8,913 nt of DNA from Gammaproteobacteria bacterium (GCA_020444765.1 JAGRHW010000139.1:1-8913); one strand, 5' to 3'. Counted from the first letter of the stretch, positions 1-7,068 are shown. The notes: generated by a model not told the origin, from the letters alone. A program made the numbers and translations.

Positions 1-989
1 TTGAGCGCCGCCCTGAAGGCGTCCTTGTCCGAGAGGTCGCCGCCGGTCGCCGTCAGCGCCGCATCGATCAGTCTCGCGGTGTCATAGCCCTGGCTGGCAT
101 ACAAGGTCGGCATGCGGCCGTAAGCCTTGACGAACGCTTCAACGAAGGCTTTGTTGGCCGGGTTGTCGAGATCCTGATTCCATTGTGAACTGTTGCGTAC
201 CCCGACCGCAGCGTCGCCGACAGCCTTGAGCAAGCGTGCGTCAAAAGAAAAAGCCGGACCGAACAGCGGAACGGTTTTATTCAGACCGGCCTGTGCGTAT
301 TGCTTGACGAAATTGATGCCCATGCCGCCCGGCAAAAAGAAAAATACCCCGTCGGGATTGGCGGAACGAATGGTCGCCAGCTCCGCCGCGTAGTCGGACT
401 GGCCGAGTTTGGTGTAGGTTTCACCAACGATTTCACCCTTGTAGTATCGTTTGAAACCGGTCAGCGCATCCTTGCCGGCCGGGTAGTTCGGCGCCAGGAT
501 ATACAGTTTTTTATGGCCTTCATCGGTGACGAACTGGCCCATCGCCTCGTGCAGATTATCGTTCTGCCAGGCGACATTGAAATAATTCTTGTCGCAATTT
601 TTTCCGGCCAGATTCGATGGGCCGGCGTTGGGGCTCAGGTAGACCACATCCTCACGGGTCACGGCCGGGATGGTCGCAACCGCCACGTTGGAAAAGATAA
701 TCCCGGTCATCAGCTGTACGCCGTCCCGCTTGATCATGCGATCGGCGACCTGCTTGCCCTTGGCCGGTTTGCGCTCATCATCTTCGACCAGTACCTCGAC
801 CGGTACCCCGCCGAGCTTGCCGTCCTGCATTGCCAACGCGAGATTGAAGCCGTCACGGACGTCTTCGCCGAGGTATCCGGCCTTGGTCGACAGTGTTGTG
901 ATCATGCCGATTTTCAGCGGATCGGCGGCGAACAGGTTTGCGCTGCAGGCGAGCAGCGACAGGGTGAGGGCAAACGACAGAGATTTCAT
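1..989 (-). CDS. ABC transporter periplasmic substrate-binding protein, branched-chain amino acid (LivJ/LivK) type, partial
   Basis: The first 329 residues of a type I periplasmic binding protein (Peripla_BP_6 family), which captures a solute in the periplasm and delivers it to an ABC permease. The 3' end lies beyond the left edge; full-length relatives have about 370-400 residues. The start is ATG at 989-987, preceded by GAGGAA about 5 nt upstream. The N-terminus MKSLSFALTLSLLACSANLF is a signal peptide and mature sequence ADPLKIGMITTLSTKAGYLG follows, the usual opening of lobe I. Later family-like segments are VEVLVEDDERKPAKGKQVAD, YLSPNAGPSNLAGKNCDKNY, YILAPNYPAGKDALTGFKR and the near-terminal ASQGYDTARLIDAAL. 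The signal peptide contains LLAC, so a lipoprotein form is possible. It is the third gene of a probable leftward operon, 38 nt after a formamidase-like hydrolase. Relatives are annotated for amino acids, amides or aromatic acids; the ligand here is unknown. Permease and ATPase genes may follow outside the window. Confidence 0.9.
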   Translation of the reverse strand, partial: MKSLSFALTLSLLACSANLFAADPLKIGMITTLSTKAGYLGEDVRDGFNLALAMQDGKLGGVPVEVLVEDDERKPAKGKQVADRMIKRDGVQLMTGIIFSNVAVATIPAVTREDVVYLSPNAGPSNLAGKNCDKNYFNVAWQNDNLHEAMGQFVTDEGHKKLYILAPNYPAGKDALTGFKRYYKGEIVGETYTKLGQSDYAAELATIRSANPDGVFFFLPGGMGINFVKQYAQAGLNKTVPLFGPAFSFDARLLKAVGDAAVGVRNSSQWNQDLDNPANKAFVEAFVKAYGRMPTLYASQGYDTARLIDAALTATGGDLSDKDAFRAAL

Positions 990-1027
990 GGATTTCCTCG
1001 GTAATAGTTTTCAGGGGTCGGCCTACA

Positions 1028-1855
1028 TTAGTCAGCTTGGCCGTAGCGGTCAAGAACCGCTTCGAGCACCGAAAAATGGTGCTTGCCGGGCAGGCTCGTC
1101 ATCCGGCTGTCCGGCATCGAATCCCGCCAGGCGGTCAACAGGCTGCTCGATTGACGGTGATACTCCTGACTTTCCAGCGCGCCGAGCCAGAGTTCGAGGT
1201 CGCAGGCAATCGTTGGCTGGCGCAGCAACGGGCTGAACAGGTCGGCGCTGCGGGCATCCAGCGACAGTGCCTGGTTGATGGAGGTTTTGACCATCGGTCG
1301 CAGATCAAAAAGCCCGCTGATGGGAATCGCCTTATGGATAAAGCCGTCGGCGATAAAAGGCGCCGAACCTTGCCAGTCCGTCGACAGCAGTTCCGCCACC
1401 AGGTGGCCGCCGGCGGAATGGCCGCAAAGCGTGAGTTTCGCGGAAGGCCCGGCAAGTGTCTGGCGGTTCCGGTAAACCCATAACAGGGCCAGCCGGACAT
1501 GCTCGACAAGCGTTGCCATCGATACCGCCGGACATAAGCCATAATTGATGGTGATCAGCGTTTCGTCGCGCCGGTTGACGGGCCCGGCCAGCCAGCTGAA
1601 ACTCGATTTGTCCATGGCCTGCCAATAGCCGCCATGAATAAACAGAAACAGGCCGCGGGCCTCGCCCTGAGGGCGAAAGATATCCAGCCGGTTGCGCGCA
1701 TGGTCGCCATAGGGGATGTCGGTTTCGGCGCGCCGGCTCTGCCGGAAGGCGATGCTCGTCTTGCGCCAGTGCTCGAAATAATCCGCATGGTCGGCAACCG
1801 CCGCCCGGTTGTTGTACTGGGTTTCGAGTTCAGGATCGATGGATGCGCCGGGCAC
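1028..1855 (-). CDS. alpha/beta hydrolase, arylformamidase (kynurenine formamidase)-like
   Basis: A 275-residue serine hydrolase of the alpha/beta fold, complete and without a signal peptide, so probably cytosolic. The oxyanion-hole motif HGGYW is at residues 74-78 and the nucleophile elbow GHSAGG at 145-150 (Ser147). A C-terminal KHHFS supplies the likely catalytic His260. The context around HGGYWQ, INYGLCP, LLSTDW and the EYHRQS stretch near 231-236 resembles animal arylformamidase (AFMID), which hydrolyses N-formylkynurenine to kynurenine and formate. At the expected acid position this protein has Glu228 (GALES) where AFMID-type sequences as I recall them have Asp. The start is GTG at 1855: a TGA lies two codons upstream in frame and no Met occurs until residue 81. 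Its Shine-Dalgarno is weak (AGGG about 12 nt upstream), so translation may be coupled to the gene 13 nt upstream. The fold and motifs are clear; the substrate is inferred, and a related carboxylesterase or amidohydrolase activity is possible. Confidence 0.88.
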   Translation of the reverse strand: MPGASIDPELETQYNNRAAVADHADYFEHWRKTSIAFRQSRRAETDIPYGDHARNRLDIFRPQGEARGLFLFIHGGYWQAMDKSSFSWLAGPVNRRDETLITINYGLCPAVSMATLVEHVRLALLWVYRNRQTLAGPSAKLTLCGHSAGGHLVAELLSTDWQGSAPFIADGFIHKAIPISGLFDLRPMVKTSINQALSLDARSADLFSPLLRQPTIACDLELWLGALESQEYHRQSSSLLTAWRDSMPDSRMTSLPGKHHFSVLEAVLDRYGQAD

Positions 1856-1868
1856 CTGTCAGCAGACC

Positions 1869-2147
1869 CTAGGCGTTGCCGACCGAAAACATGCTTTCCA
1901 GGTCGTGTTTGGAAAAGGCCTTGAAAGCAAGCATGGTTTCGGTATGTACGATGTCTTCTATATCGCGCAGCTTTTCGGTCACCAGGGTTGCGAGTGCTTC
2001 ATTGCTGGCGACCCGTGCGATGGCAATCAGGTCGTAGTTGCCGCTGACGGAATAGACTTCGGAAAAGCCGTCCATATCTGCCAGCGCTTTCGCAACGTCG
2101 GCTATTTTGGTGCGCTTTACATTCATCAGAATGATCGAGGTAACCAT
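1869..2147 (-). CDS. stand-alone Lrp/AsnC ligand-binding (RAM) domain protein
   Basis: A 92-residue protein consisting only of the regulation-of-amino-acid-metabolism (RAM) domain found at the C-terminus of Lrp/AsnC regulators. There is no helix-turn-helix. The pattern is typical: a first beta strand (VTSIILMNVK), a helix (IADVAKALADMDGF), then SEVYSVSGNYDLIAIARVAS with the G-x-YDL turn, and a second helix plus strand ending DIVHTETMLAF. RAM domains form dimers and higher oligomers that bind amino acids or similar small effectors. The start is set at ATG 2147, because GGAG lies about 7 nt upstream; an in-frame TTG at 2168 would extend the protein but has no comparable site. It is the first gene of the leftward operon, followed after 13 nt by the formamidase-like hydrolase. 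Without a DNA-binding domain it may sense a metabolite, or modulate a full-length Lrp by co-assembly; both are inference. Confidence 0.88.
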   Translation of the reverse strand: MVTSIILMNVKRTKIADVAKALADMDGFSEVYSVSGNYDLIAIARVASNEALATLVTEKLRDIEDIVHTETMLAFKAFSKHDLESMFSVGNA

Positions 2148-2175
2148 GGTGTGCTCCACGAAAAACAAACCACCG

Positions 2176-2204
2176 AGCTTAGCATGGGCCGTCAGTTGTT
2201 TGAA
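2176..2204 (-). promoter_or_regulatory. possible promoter of the leftward operon
   Basis: Read on the minus strand, TTCAAA (2204-2199) is followed by a 17-nt spacer and TAAGCT (2181-2176), with TG one base before the hexamer as in extended -10 elements. Transcription would begin near 2169, about 20 nt before the ATG at 2147 and just ahead of its Shine-Dalgarno. Matches to the sigma-70 consensus are only 4/6 and 3/6, so this is a position-supported guess. Confidence 0.3.
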
Positions 2205-2214
2205 TCCGCTGCCG

Positions 2215-2227
2215 GTGAAACTTTCAC
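2215..2227. promoter_or_regulatory. inverted repeat GTGAAA-C-TTTCAC, possible operator
   Basis: Perfect 6-bp arms flank a single central base. It sits directly upstream of the putative -35 of the leftward operon, roughly 45-60 bp before its likely start, a common place for an activator or Lrp-type site. It resembles a CRP site but the half-site spacing is one base short. The binding protein is unknown. Confidence 0.35.
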
Positions 2228-2288
2228 ATTGATGGTCGGCAGCGTCAATCAGGCCGTGCAGACGATCGATTCAGGTGCAAAACAAGGA

Positions 2289-2302
2289 TATTGTCGACAA
2301 TA
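2289..2302. promoter_or_regulatory. palindrome TATTGTCGACAATA, probable GntR/FCD operator 1
   Basis: A perfect 14-bp palindrome centred between 2295 and 2296. The inner TTGTCGACAA fits the general operator form of GntR proteins (yGT-M-K-AC-r), here TGTC/GACA, and the FadR-branch pattern TnGT...ACnA. It lies about 40 bp upstream of the TTGACA -35 of the GntR-glcB-pckA unit. The assignment to the adjacent GntR protein is inference from sequence type and position. Confidence 0.6.
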
Positions 2303-2336
2303 AGCACGAAAAATTGGTTTTATGGCGTGCAAAACC

Positions 2337-2365
2337 TTGACAAATCGTTTCTCAAGCGCCTTAAT
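2337..2365 (+). promoter_or_regulatory. probable sigma-70 promoter for GntR-glcB-pckA
   Basis: A perfect -35 TTGACA (2337-2342) is followed by a 17-nt spacer and CTTAAT (2360-2365, 4/6 match to TATAAT). Transcription would start near 2372, about 50 nt before the GntR ATG. The -10 overlaps the second palindrome (2363-2374), so a bound repressor would block it. An alternative -10, TAAAAT at 2376-2381, matches better but has no good -35 at the right distance. Confidence 0.55.
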
Positions 2366-2374
2366 GTCGACATT
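2363..2374. promoter_or_regulatory. palindrome AATGTCGACATT, probable GntR/FCD operator 2
   Basis: A perfect 12-bp palindrome with the same central TGTCGACA as operator 1. The two centres are 73 bp apart, close to seven helical turns, so dimers on both sites would face the same side of the DNA. It covers the end of the -10 and the expected transcription start of the plus-strand promoter, the classical position for repression. Confidence 0.6.
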
Positions 2375-2423
2375 CTAAAATCCGCATGACAAAAAGCGGC
2401 TTTCTTTATTGGTTCCTTTCACA

Positions 2424-3122
2424 ATGGTTGCTGGCACTCCAAATACAGCCCTGGATCAGCCTCTGACACTCGCCGATCGCGTTTACGTGCAACTGCGCGA
2501 GGCGATTCTTGACGGCGATATTCAGCCTGGCAGCAAAATCAGCGAACCGGAACTCGCCAAAACCTACGGTGTCAGCCGCAGTTCGTTGCGCGAGGCGATC
2601 GCCAAACTCGAGAGCAGCAGTCTGGTGGTTCGTCAGGCCAATATCGGCGCCCGAGTGATTACCCTGTCCAAGGCCAGTCTTCTGGAAATTTACCAGGTCC
2701 GCGAATCCCTCGAAGGTCTGGCGGCCAGGCTGGCGGCTGAAAACATGACTTCGCCGGAAATCGACAAGCTGAAACGGCTTCTGGATATGCAGTCGGATGG
2801 CGGGGAGGGCCGCAGCCCGCGTGATTACCAATCGGTGGACTTCGATTTCCATTATTGTATTGTGCTGGGAAGCCACAACGAACGCCTGATCCGTATTCTT
2901 TCGCGGGATCTGTTCGAGCTGGTGCATTTCTACCGAAAAAAATTCAGCGACTCCGGACCGAGGCCGGTACAGGCACTGAATGAACACACCGAAATTGTCG
3001 CCGCGATAAGTCGTCGTGACGGCGAAATGGCCGAAGTCATGATGCGGCATCATATTCGTGCGGCTCGCGAGCACGCCAAAAACAGCTTTACCAAAGGGCA
3101 GTCCGAAGCCCTTGATAACTAA
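2424..3122 (+). CDS. GntR family transcriptional regulator, FadR subfamily (FCD domain)
   Basis: A 232-residue DNA-binding regulator. Residues about 15-78 form the GntR winged helix-turn-helix (LREAILDGDIQPGSKISEPE, then LAKTYGVSRSSLREAIAKLE). Residues about 85-220 form the all-helical FCD effector domain. The acidic and histidine residues that usually bind a metal or carboxylate effector are present: Asp139 and His143 (DFDFH), His188 (NEHTEIV) and His210 (RHHI). FCD regulators often sense organic acids such as lactate, glycolate, pyruvate or citrate. The start is taken as ATG 2424, giving the usual short arm before the HTH; a TTG at 2409 is in frame. Neither start has a clear Shine-Dalgarno, the leader being pyrimidine-rich, so expression may be low. 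glcB begins 27 nt downstream. Placement before glcB and pckA, with palindromic operators upstream, suggests an autoregulated repressor of this unit. The effector is unknown; glyoxylate, glycolate or another carboxylate is a reasonable guess. Confidence 0.92.
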   Translation: MVAGTPNTALDQPLTLADRVYVQLREAILDGDIQPGSKISEPELAKTYGVSRSSLREAIAKLESSSLVVRQANIGARVITLSKASLLEIYQVRESLEGLAARLAAENMTSPEIDKLKRLLDMQSDGGEGRSPRDYQSVDFDFHYCIVLGSHNERLIRILSRDLFELVHFYRKKFSDSGPRPVQALNEHTEIVAAISRRDGEMAEVMMRHHIRAAREHAKNSFTKGQSEALDN

Positions 3123-3149
3123 ACCCCGAGTTTTAAAAGGAAACGATTT

Positions 3150-5327
3150 ATGCCAGACAGAATTACCGCAGGAAACTTACAAATAGCCAGTGTGCTGTAT
3201 GAGCTGGTCGAGAATGAGATCGCCCCCGGCCTGGGTGTGGATACGGCGGTATTCTGGAAAAACTTCTCGGAAATTCTGGCCGACCTGATGCCTCTGAACA
3301 AGGCGCTGCTGAGCCGACGTGATGAGTTGCAGGCGAAGATCGATGAATACCATCTGGCGCGCAAGGGGCAAAAACACGACGCGGCGGATTACAAGGCTTT
3401 CCTGAAGGAAATCGGCTATCTGCTTGACGAGGGCGAGGACTTTGAAATTACCACCGACAATGTCGACGCCGAGATCGCCACTATCGCCGGCCCGCAACTG
3501 GTCGTGCCGGTCAGCAATGCCCGCTATGCGCTGAATGCCGCCAATGCCCGCTGGGGTAGTCTCTACGATGCAGTTTATGGCAGCGATATCATCGCCGATG
3601 AAGGCGGCGCGGAAAAACAGGCCGCCTATAATCCGGTACGTGGTCAGAAAGTCGTCGATTTCGCCATGGATTTTCTCGATAAAGCCGTGCCGCTGGTGTC
3701 CGGCAGCCATGCCGAGGCGAAGCGGTATTCACTGATCGACGAGGCCGGTGAAAAACGCCTGACCGTTCTCCTGACCGACGGCAGCGAATCCGCTCTGAAA
3801 GACCCGCTGCAGTTTGCCGGTTATCTGGGCGGAGACGAACCGACGACGATTCTCCTCAGCAACAATGCACTGCATATGCAGATTATAATCGACCCGGAAA
3901 GTCCGGTCGGCCGCCAGCACCCGGCCGGCATCAAGGACGTCATCATGGAAGCCGCGGTCACCACCATTCAGGACTGCGAGGATTCCGTCGCGGCGGTCGA
4001 CGCCGAAGATAAAGTACTGGTTTACAAAAACTGGCTGGGTCTGATGCGCGGCGATCTCGGCGCAGAGTTTTCCAAGGGCGGCAAGACGGTCACCCGTTAC
4101 CTGCACGAGGATCTTGAATTCACCCGTCGCGACGGCAAATCCCTGACCTTGCCGGGGCGCAGCCTGATGCTGGTGCGCAATGTCGGTCATCTGATGACCA
4201 GCGATGCGGTGCTCGTCAATGGCGAGGAAGTCCCTGAGGGGATGCTCGACGCTATGCTGACCGGTCTGATCGCACTTTACGACCTCAAGCGCAAAGGCAA
4301 GTATAGAAACAGCCGCAAGGGCAGTATGTATATCGTCAAGCCGAAGATGCACGGACCGGATGAGGTAGCGCTGGCCAACAAGCTGTTTGATCGGGTCGAA
4401 CAAGCCTTGGGGCTGGACGGCAACACCCTCAAGATCGGCGTTATGGACGAGGAACGACGCACCACCGTCAATCTCAAGGAATGCATCCGCGCCTGCCGCG
4501 AACGTCTGATCTTTATCAATACCGGTTTTCTCGACCGTACCGGCGACGAAATACACACCAGCATGGAAGCCGGACCGATGTTGCCCAAGGCCGAGATTAA
4601 AAACCAACCCTGGATCCAGGCTTATGAGGACTGGAACGTTGACACCGGTCTTGCCTGTGGTATGCAGGGCCGGGCACAGATCGGCAAGGGTATGTGGGCG
4701 ATGCCGGACCTGATGAAGGGCATGCTCGACAGCAAGATTGCGCACCCCGAAGCCGGCGCCAACTGCGCCTGGGTGCCGTCGCCGACCGGCGCGACGATTC
4801 ACGCCATGCATTATCACCTGGTCAAGGTTGCCGACCGGCAGGAAGCGCTGAAAAAACGCAAGCGTGCGGATCTGGACAAAATCCTTACGATTCCGTTGCT
4901 GGACGATCCGCAAAGCCTCTCGTCGCAGGACATAGAAAACGAACTGAACAACAATGCTCAGGGTATTCTCGGCTATGTGGTTCGCTGGATCGATCAGGGT
5001 GTGGGTTGTTCCAAGGTGCCGGATATCAACGACATCGGCCTGATGGAAGATCGCGCCACCCTGCGGATATCCAGCCAGCATATCGCCAACTGGCTGCATC
5101 ATGGCGTTTGCTCAAAAGACCAGGTTGTCGCGGCATTCAAAAACATGGCGCTCGTGGTCGATAAACAAAATGCCGGTGATCCGCTCTATCAGCCGATGGC
5201 TCCCGAGTATAACGGGGTCGCCTTCAAGGCTGCGATGGACCTTGTTCTGAAAGGTTGTGAACAGCCAAACGGTTATACCGAACCCTTGTTACATCAATAT
5301 CGACGAGATAAAAAAGCAGCGGACTGA
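3150..5327 (+). CDS. glcB: malate synthase G
   Basis: Cytosolic enzyme (EC 2.3.3.9) that condenses glyoxylate with acetyl-CoA to give malate and CoA, in glyoxylate and glycolate assimilation. Its 725 residues are close to the roughly 720-residue length of the single-chain G isoform. Conserved blocks include [20 protein letters not shown] and [14 protein letters not shown] (residues about 255-290), [14 protein letters not shown] with the active-site Arg343, [12 protein letters not shown] with the Mg-ligand region at Glu434, and [18 protein letters not shown] with Asp462. [14 protein letters not shown] is near 615, and [18 protein letters not shown] holds the probable catalytic base Asp634. These correspond by alignment from memory to E. 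coli Arg338, Glu427, Asp455 and Asp631. The start is ATG 3150 with AAAAGGAAA ending about 7 nt upstream. It lies 27 nt after the GntR gene and 67 nt before pckA, with no terminator between, so co-transcription is likely. No isocitrate lyase or glycolate oxidase is in view, so the source of glyoxylate is not shown. Confidence 0.98.
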   Translation: MPDRITAGNLQIASVLYELVENEIAPGLGVDTAVFWKNFSEILADLMPLNKALLSRRDELQAKIDEYHLARKGQKHDAADYKAFLKEIGYLLDEGEDFEITTDNVDAEIATIAGPQLVVPVSNARYALNAANARWGSLYDAVYGSDIIADEGGAEKQAAYNPVRGQKVVDFAMDFLDKAVPLVSGSHAEAKRYSLIDEAGEKRLTVLLTDGSESALKDPLQFAGYLGGDEPTTILLSNNALHMQIIIDPESPVGRQHPAGIKDVIMEAAVTTIQDCEDSVAAVDAEDKVLVYKNWLGLMRGDLGAEFSKGGKTVTRYLHEDLEFTRRDGKSLTLPGRSLMLVRNVGHLMTSDAVLVNGEEVPEGMLDAMLTGLIALYDLKRKGKYRNSRKGSMYIVKPKMHGPDEVALANKLFDRVEQALGLDGNTLKIGVMDEERRTTVNLKECIRACRERLIFINTGFLDRTGDEIHTSMEAGPMLPKAEIKNQPWIQAYEDWNVDTGLACGMQGRAQIGKGMWAMPDLMKGMLDSKIAHPEAGANCAWVPSPTGATIHAMHYHLVKVADRQEALKKRKRADLDKILTIPLLDDPQSLSSQDIENELNNNAQGILGYVVRWIDQGVGCSKVPDINDIGLMEDRATLRISSQHIANWLHHGVCSKDQVVAAFKNMALVVDKQNAGDPLYQPMAPEYNGVAFKAAMDLVLKGCEQPNGYTEPLLHQYRRDKKAAD

Positions 5328-5394
5328 AAAAGCTGATGCGTCAACAGATACGACATTTTTTATTCATCAAAATCAAGGCAGGAGAAGCTCGCTA

Positions 5395-6996
5395 ATGCCC
5401 AAGAATCTAGATTTAACCCGTTACGGGATTACCGATACACCGGAGATTGTTTACAACCCGTCTTACGATCAGTTGTTCGAGGAAGAAACGCGAGACGATC
5501 TGCAAGGCTATGAAAAAGGTATCGTCACGACATCCGGTTGCGTCGCTGTCGATACAGGTAAATTTACCGGTCGTTCACCGAAGGACAAATGGATCGTCAA
5601 GGACGATACAACGCGTGACACCGTCTGGTGGTCCGATCAAGGCAAGAACGATAATAAGGCGATTAACCAGGATGTCTGGCAACACCTCAAAGACATCACT
5701 ATGCATCAGTTGTCCGGCGAACGCCTGTTTGTGGTTGATGCCTACTGTGGCGCCAATGAAGACACCAGACTGAAAGTGCGGTTTATTTCCGAAGTGGCGT
5801 GGCAGGCGCATTTCGTGACCAATATGTTTATCCGCCCGACCGCCGAGGAACTGGAAAACTTCGAGCCGGATTTCGTTGTTGCGAATGCCGCCAAACGCAC
5901 CCACGAGCGCTGGCAGGATCACGATCTGAATTCCGAAAACTACGTCGCCTTCAACCTGACCGAGCGCATGCAGCTGATCGGTGGCACCTGGTACGGCGGC
6001 GAAATGAAAAAAGGCATGTTCTCGGTGATGAACTACCTGCTGCCGCTCAAGGGCATCGCCTCCATGCACTGCTCGGCGAATGTCGGCGAAAAAGGCGACG
6101 CAGCGATTTTCTTCGGCTTGTCCGGCACCGGTAAAACCACCTTGTCCACCGATCCGAAACGCCAGCTGATCGGCGATGACGAGCATGGCTGGGATGATGA
6201 CGGCGTGTTTAATTTCGAAGGCGGTTGTTATGCCAAGACGATTAATCTGAGCCCCGAAGCCGAGCCGGATATCTATCATGCCATCAAGCGTGATGCGTTG
6301 CTGGAAAACGTCGTCGTGCGTGAGGACGGAACGGTTGACTTTGCGTCCAATGCGAAAACCGAGAACACCCGCGTTTCCTACCCGATTTATCACATCGAAA
6401 ACATCGTCAAGGGCGCTTCCAAAGCGGGTCATCCGGACAAGGTGATCTTCCTGTCGGCCGATGCATTCGGCGTGTTGCCGCCGGTTTCCAAGCTGACTCC
6501 GGAACAGACCAAATATCATTTTCTGTCCGGCTTTACCGCCAAACTCGCCGGTACCGAGCTTGGCGTAACCGAACCGACACCGACATTCTCGGCCTGCTTC
6601 GGCGCGGCGTTTCTGATGCTGCATCCGACCCAATACGCTGAAACGCTGGTCAACCGGATGGAAGCCTCGGGTGCCAAGGCCTATCTGGTCAACACCGGCT
6701 GGAATGGCAGCGGCAAGCGTATCTCGATCAAGGATACCCGTGCGATCATCGACGCGATCCTGGATGGTTCGATTGAAAAAGCCGAAACCAAGCAGATTCC
6801 GATCTTCAATCTTGAAGTACCGACTGCTTTGCCGGGCGTCAATCCGGAAATTCTCGATCCGCGCGATACTTATGCCAATGCAGCCGAATGGGATGATAAA
6901 GCCCGTCATCTGGCGGAACTCTTTATTGAGAACTTCTCGCGTTACACCGATAACGATGAAGGAAAGTCTCTGGTTGCAGCCGGGCCTCAGTTGTAG
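5395..6996 (+). CDS. pckA: phosphoenolpyruvate carboxykinase (ATP)
   Basis: Cytosolic gluconeogenic enzyme (EC 4.1.1.49) converting oxaloacetate and ATP to PEP, ADP and CO2. It has 533 residues, against about 540 in E. coli. The P-loop [10 protein letters not shown] is at 241-250 (Lys247, Thr248) and the Asp pair of the metal-binding motif [13 protein letters not shown] is at 261-262. Substrate and Mn ligands are recognisable: Arg60 (FTGRSPKDK), Lys206 (MKKGMFS), His225 (MHCSANV) and Arg326 (ENTRVSYP). The C-terminal lobe has the adenine-side segment [13 protein letters not shown]. The start is ATG 5395, preceded by AGGAG 10 nt upstream; this gives [12 protein letters not shown], a normal N-terminus. 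The frame stays open upstream to 5257, but that would overlap the end of glcB and add an unrelated tail. It follows glcB by 67 nt and is closed by a strong terminator, so it is probably the last gene of the GntR-glcB-pckA unit. I see no clear separate promoter in the 5328-5394 gap. Confidence 0.98.
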   Translation: MPKNLDLTRYGITDTPEIVYNPSYDQLFEEETRDDLQGYEKGIVTTSGCVAVDTGKFTGRSPKDKWIVKDDTTRDTVWWSDQGKNDNKAINQDVWQHLKDITMHQLSGERLFVVDAYCGANEDTRLKVRFISEVAWQAHFVTNMFIRPTAEELENFEPDFVVANAAKRTHERWQDHDLNSENYVAFNLTERMQLIGGTWYGGEMKKGMFSVMNYLLPLKGIASMHCSANVGEKGDAAIFFGLSGTGKTTLSTDPKRQLIGDDEHGWDDDGVFNFEGGCYAKTINLSPEAEPDIYHAIKRDALLENVVVREDGTVDFASNAKTENTRVSYPIYHIENIVKGASKAGHPDKVIFLSADAFGVLPPVSKLTPEQTKYHFLSGFTAKLAGTELGVTEPTPTFSACFGAAFLMLHPTQYAETLVNRMEASGAKAYLVNTGWNGSGKRISIKDTRAIIDAILDGSIEKAETKQIPIFNLEVPTALPGVNPEILDPRDTYANAAEWDDKARHLAELFIENFSRYTDNDEGKSLVAAGPQL

Positions 6997-7016
6997 CGTA
7001 ACAGCGAATAAGGCTT

Positions 7017-7022
7017 TATTAT
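7017..7022 (+). promoter_or_regulatory. possible -10 element for the rhodanese gene
   Basis: TATTAT matches the sigma-70 -10 consensus at 5/6 positions. It would start transcripts near 7029, inside the left arm of the pckA terminator hairpin, so they could not form the full stem. No good -35 is seen at 16-18 nt upstream, so this is weak evidence. Confidence 0.25.
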
Positions 7023-7023
7023 G

Positions 7024-7051
7024 GGCGGATAAAAATTTATCCGCCTTTTTT
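7024..7051 (+). terminator. intrinsic (Rho-independent) terminator after pckA
   Basis: GGCGGATAA (7024-7032) pairs perfectly with TTATCCGCC (7037-7045) around a 4-nt loop AAAT, followed at once by six T residues (7046-7051). This is a textbook 9-bp stem plus U-tract, 27 nt after the pckA stop codon. It ends the GntR-glcB-pckA transcript and lies only 17 nt before the rhodanese start codon. Confidence 0.93.
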
Positions 7052-7068
7052 ATTTATGGAGAGTTGTT

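Larger units (their letters stand above)
2148..2423. promoter_or_regulatory. divergent control region between the RAM-domain gene and the GntR gene
   Basis: This 276-bp stretch has no convincing gene and is visibly more AT-rich than its surroundings. It separates two divergent transcription units and contains at least two perfect palindromes with core TGTCGACA (2289-2302 and 2363-2374), an odd palindrome GTGAAAcTTTCAC (2215-2227), a 9-bp direct repeat GTGCAAAAC (2275-2283 and 2327-2335), and promoter-like sequences in both directions. The individual elements are listed separately. Confidence 0.8.

Noticed and set aside
300..1004. Plus-strand open frame of 234 codons opposite the binding-protein gene
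   Set aside because: The minus strand reads a clear periplasmic binding protein with signal peptide and ribosome site; the plus-strand translation resembles no family.
2215..2228. CRP (cAMP receptor protein) site
   Set aside because: GTGA and TCAC half-sites are present but separated by five bases rather than six, and the outer T of TGTGA is missing on one side.
3729..5102. Long minus-strand open frame of 457 codons inside glcB
   Set aside because: It lies wholly antisense to a certain gene in high-GC sequence, where such frames stay open by codon bias. The translation has no recognisable domain and no ribosome site was evident.
5257..5394. Upstream extension of pckA by 46 codons
   Set aside because: It would overlap the last 71 bases of glcB and add a tail unlike any PEP carboxykinase. 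ATG 5395 has a good ribosome site and gives the expected length.
5575..6909. Long minus-strand open frame of 444 codons inside pckA
   Set aside because: Same reasoning: it is antisense to pckA, and its protein is low in recognisable motifs and not family-like.
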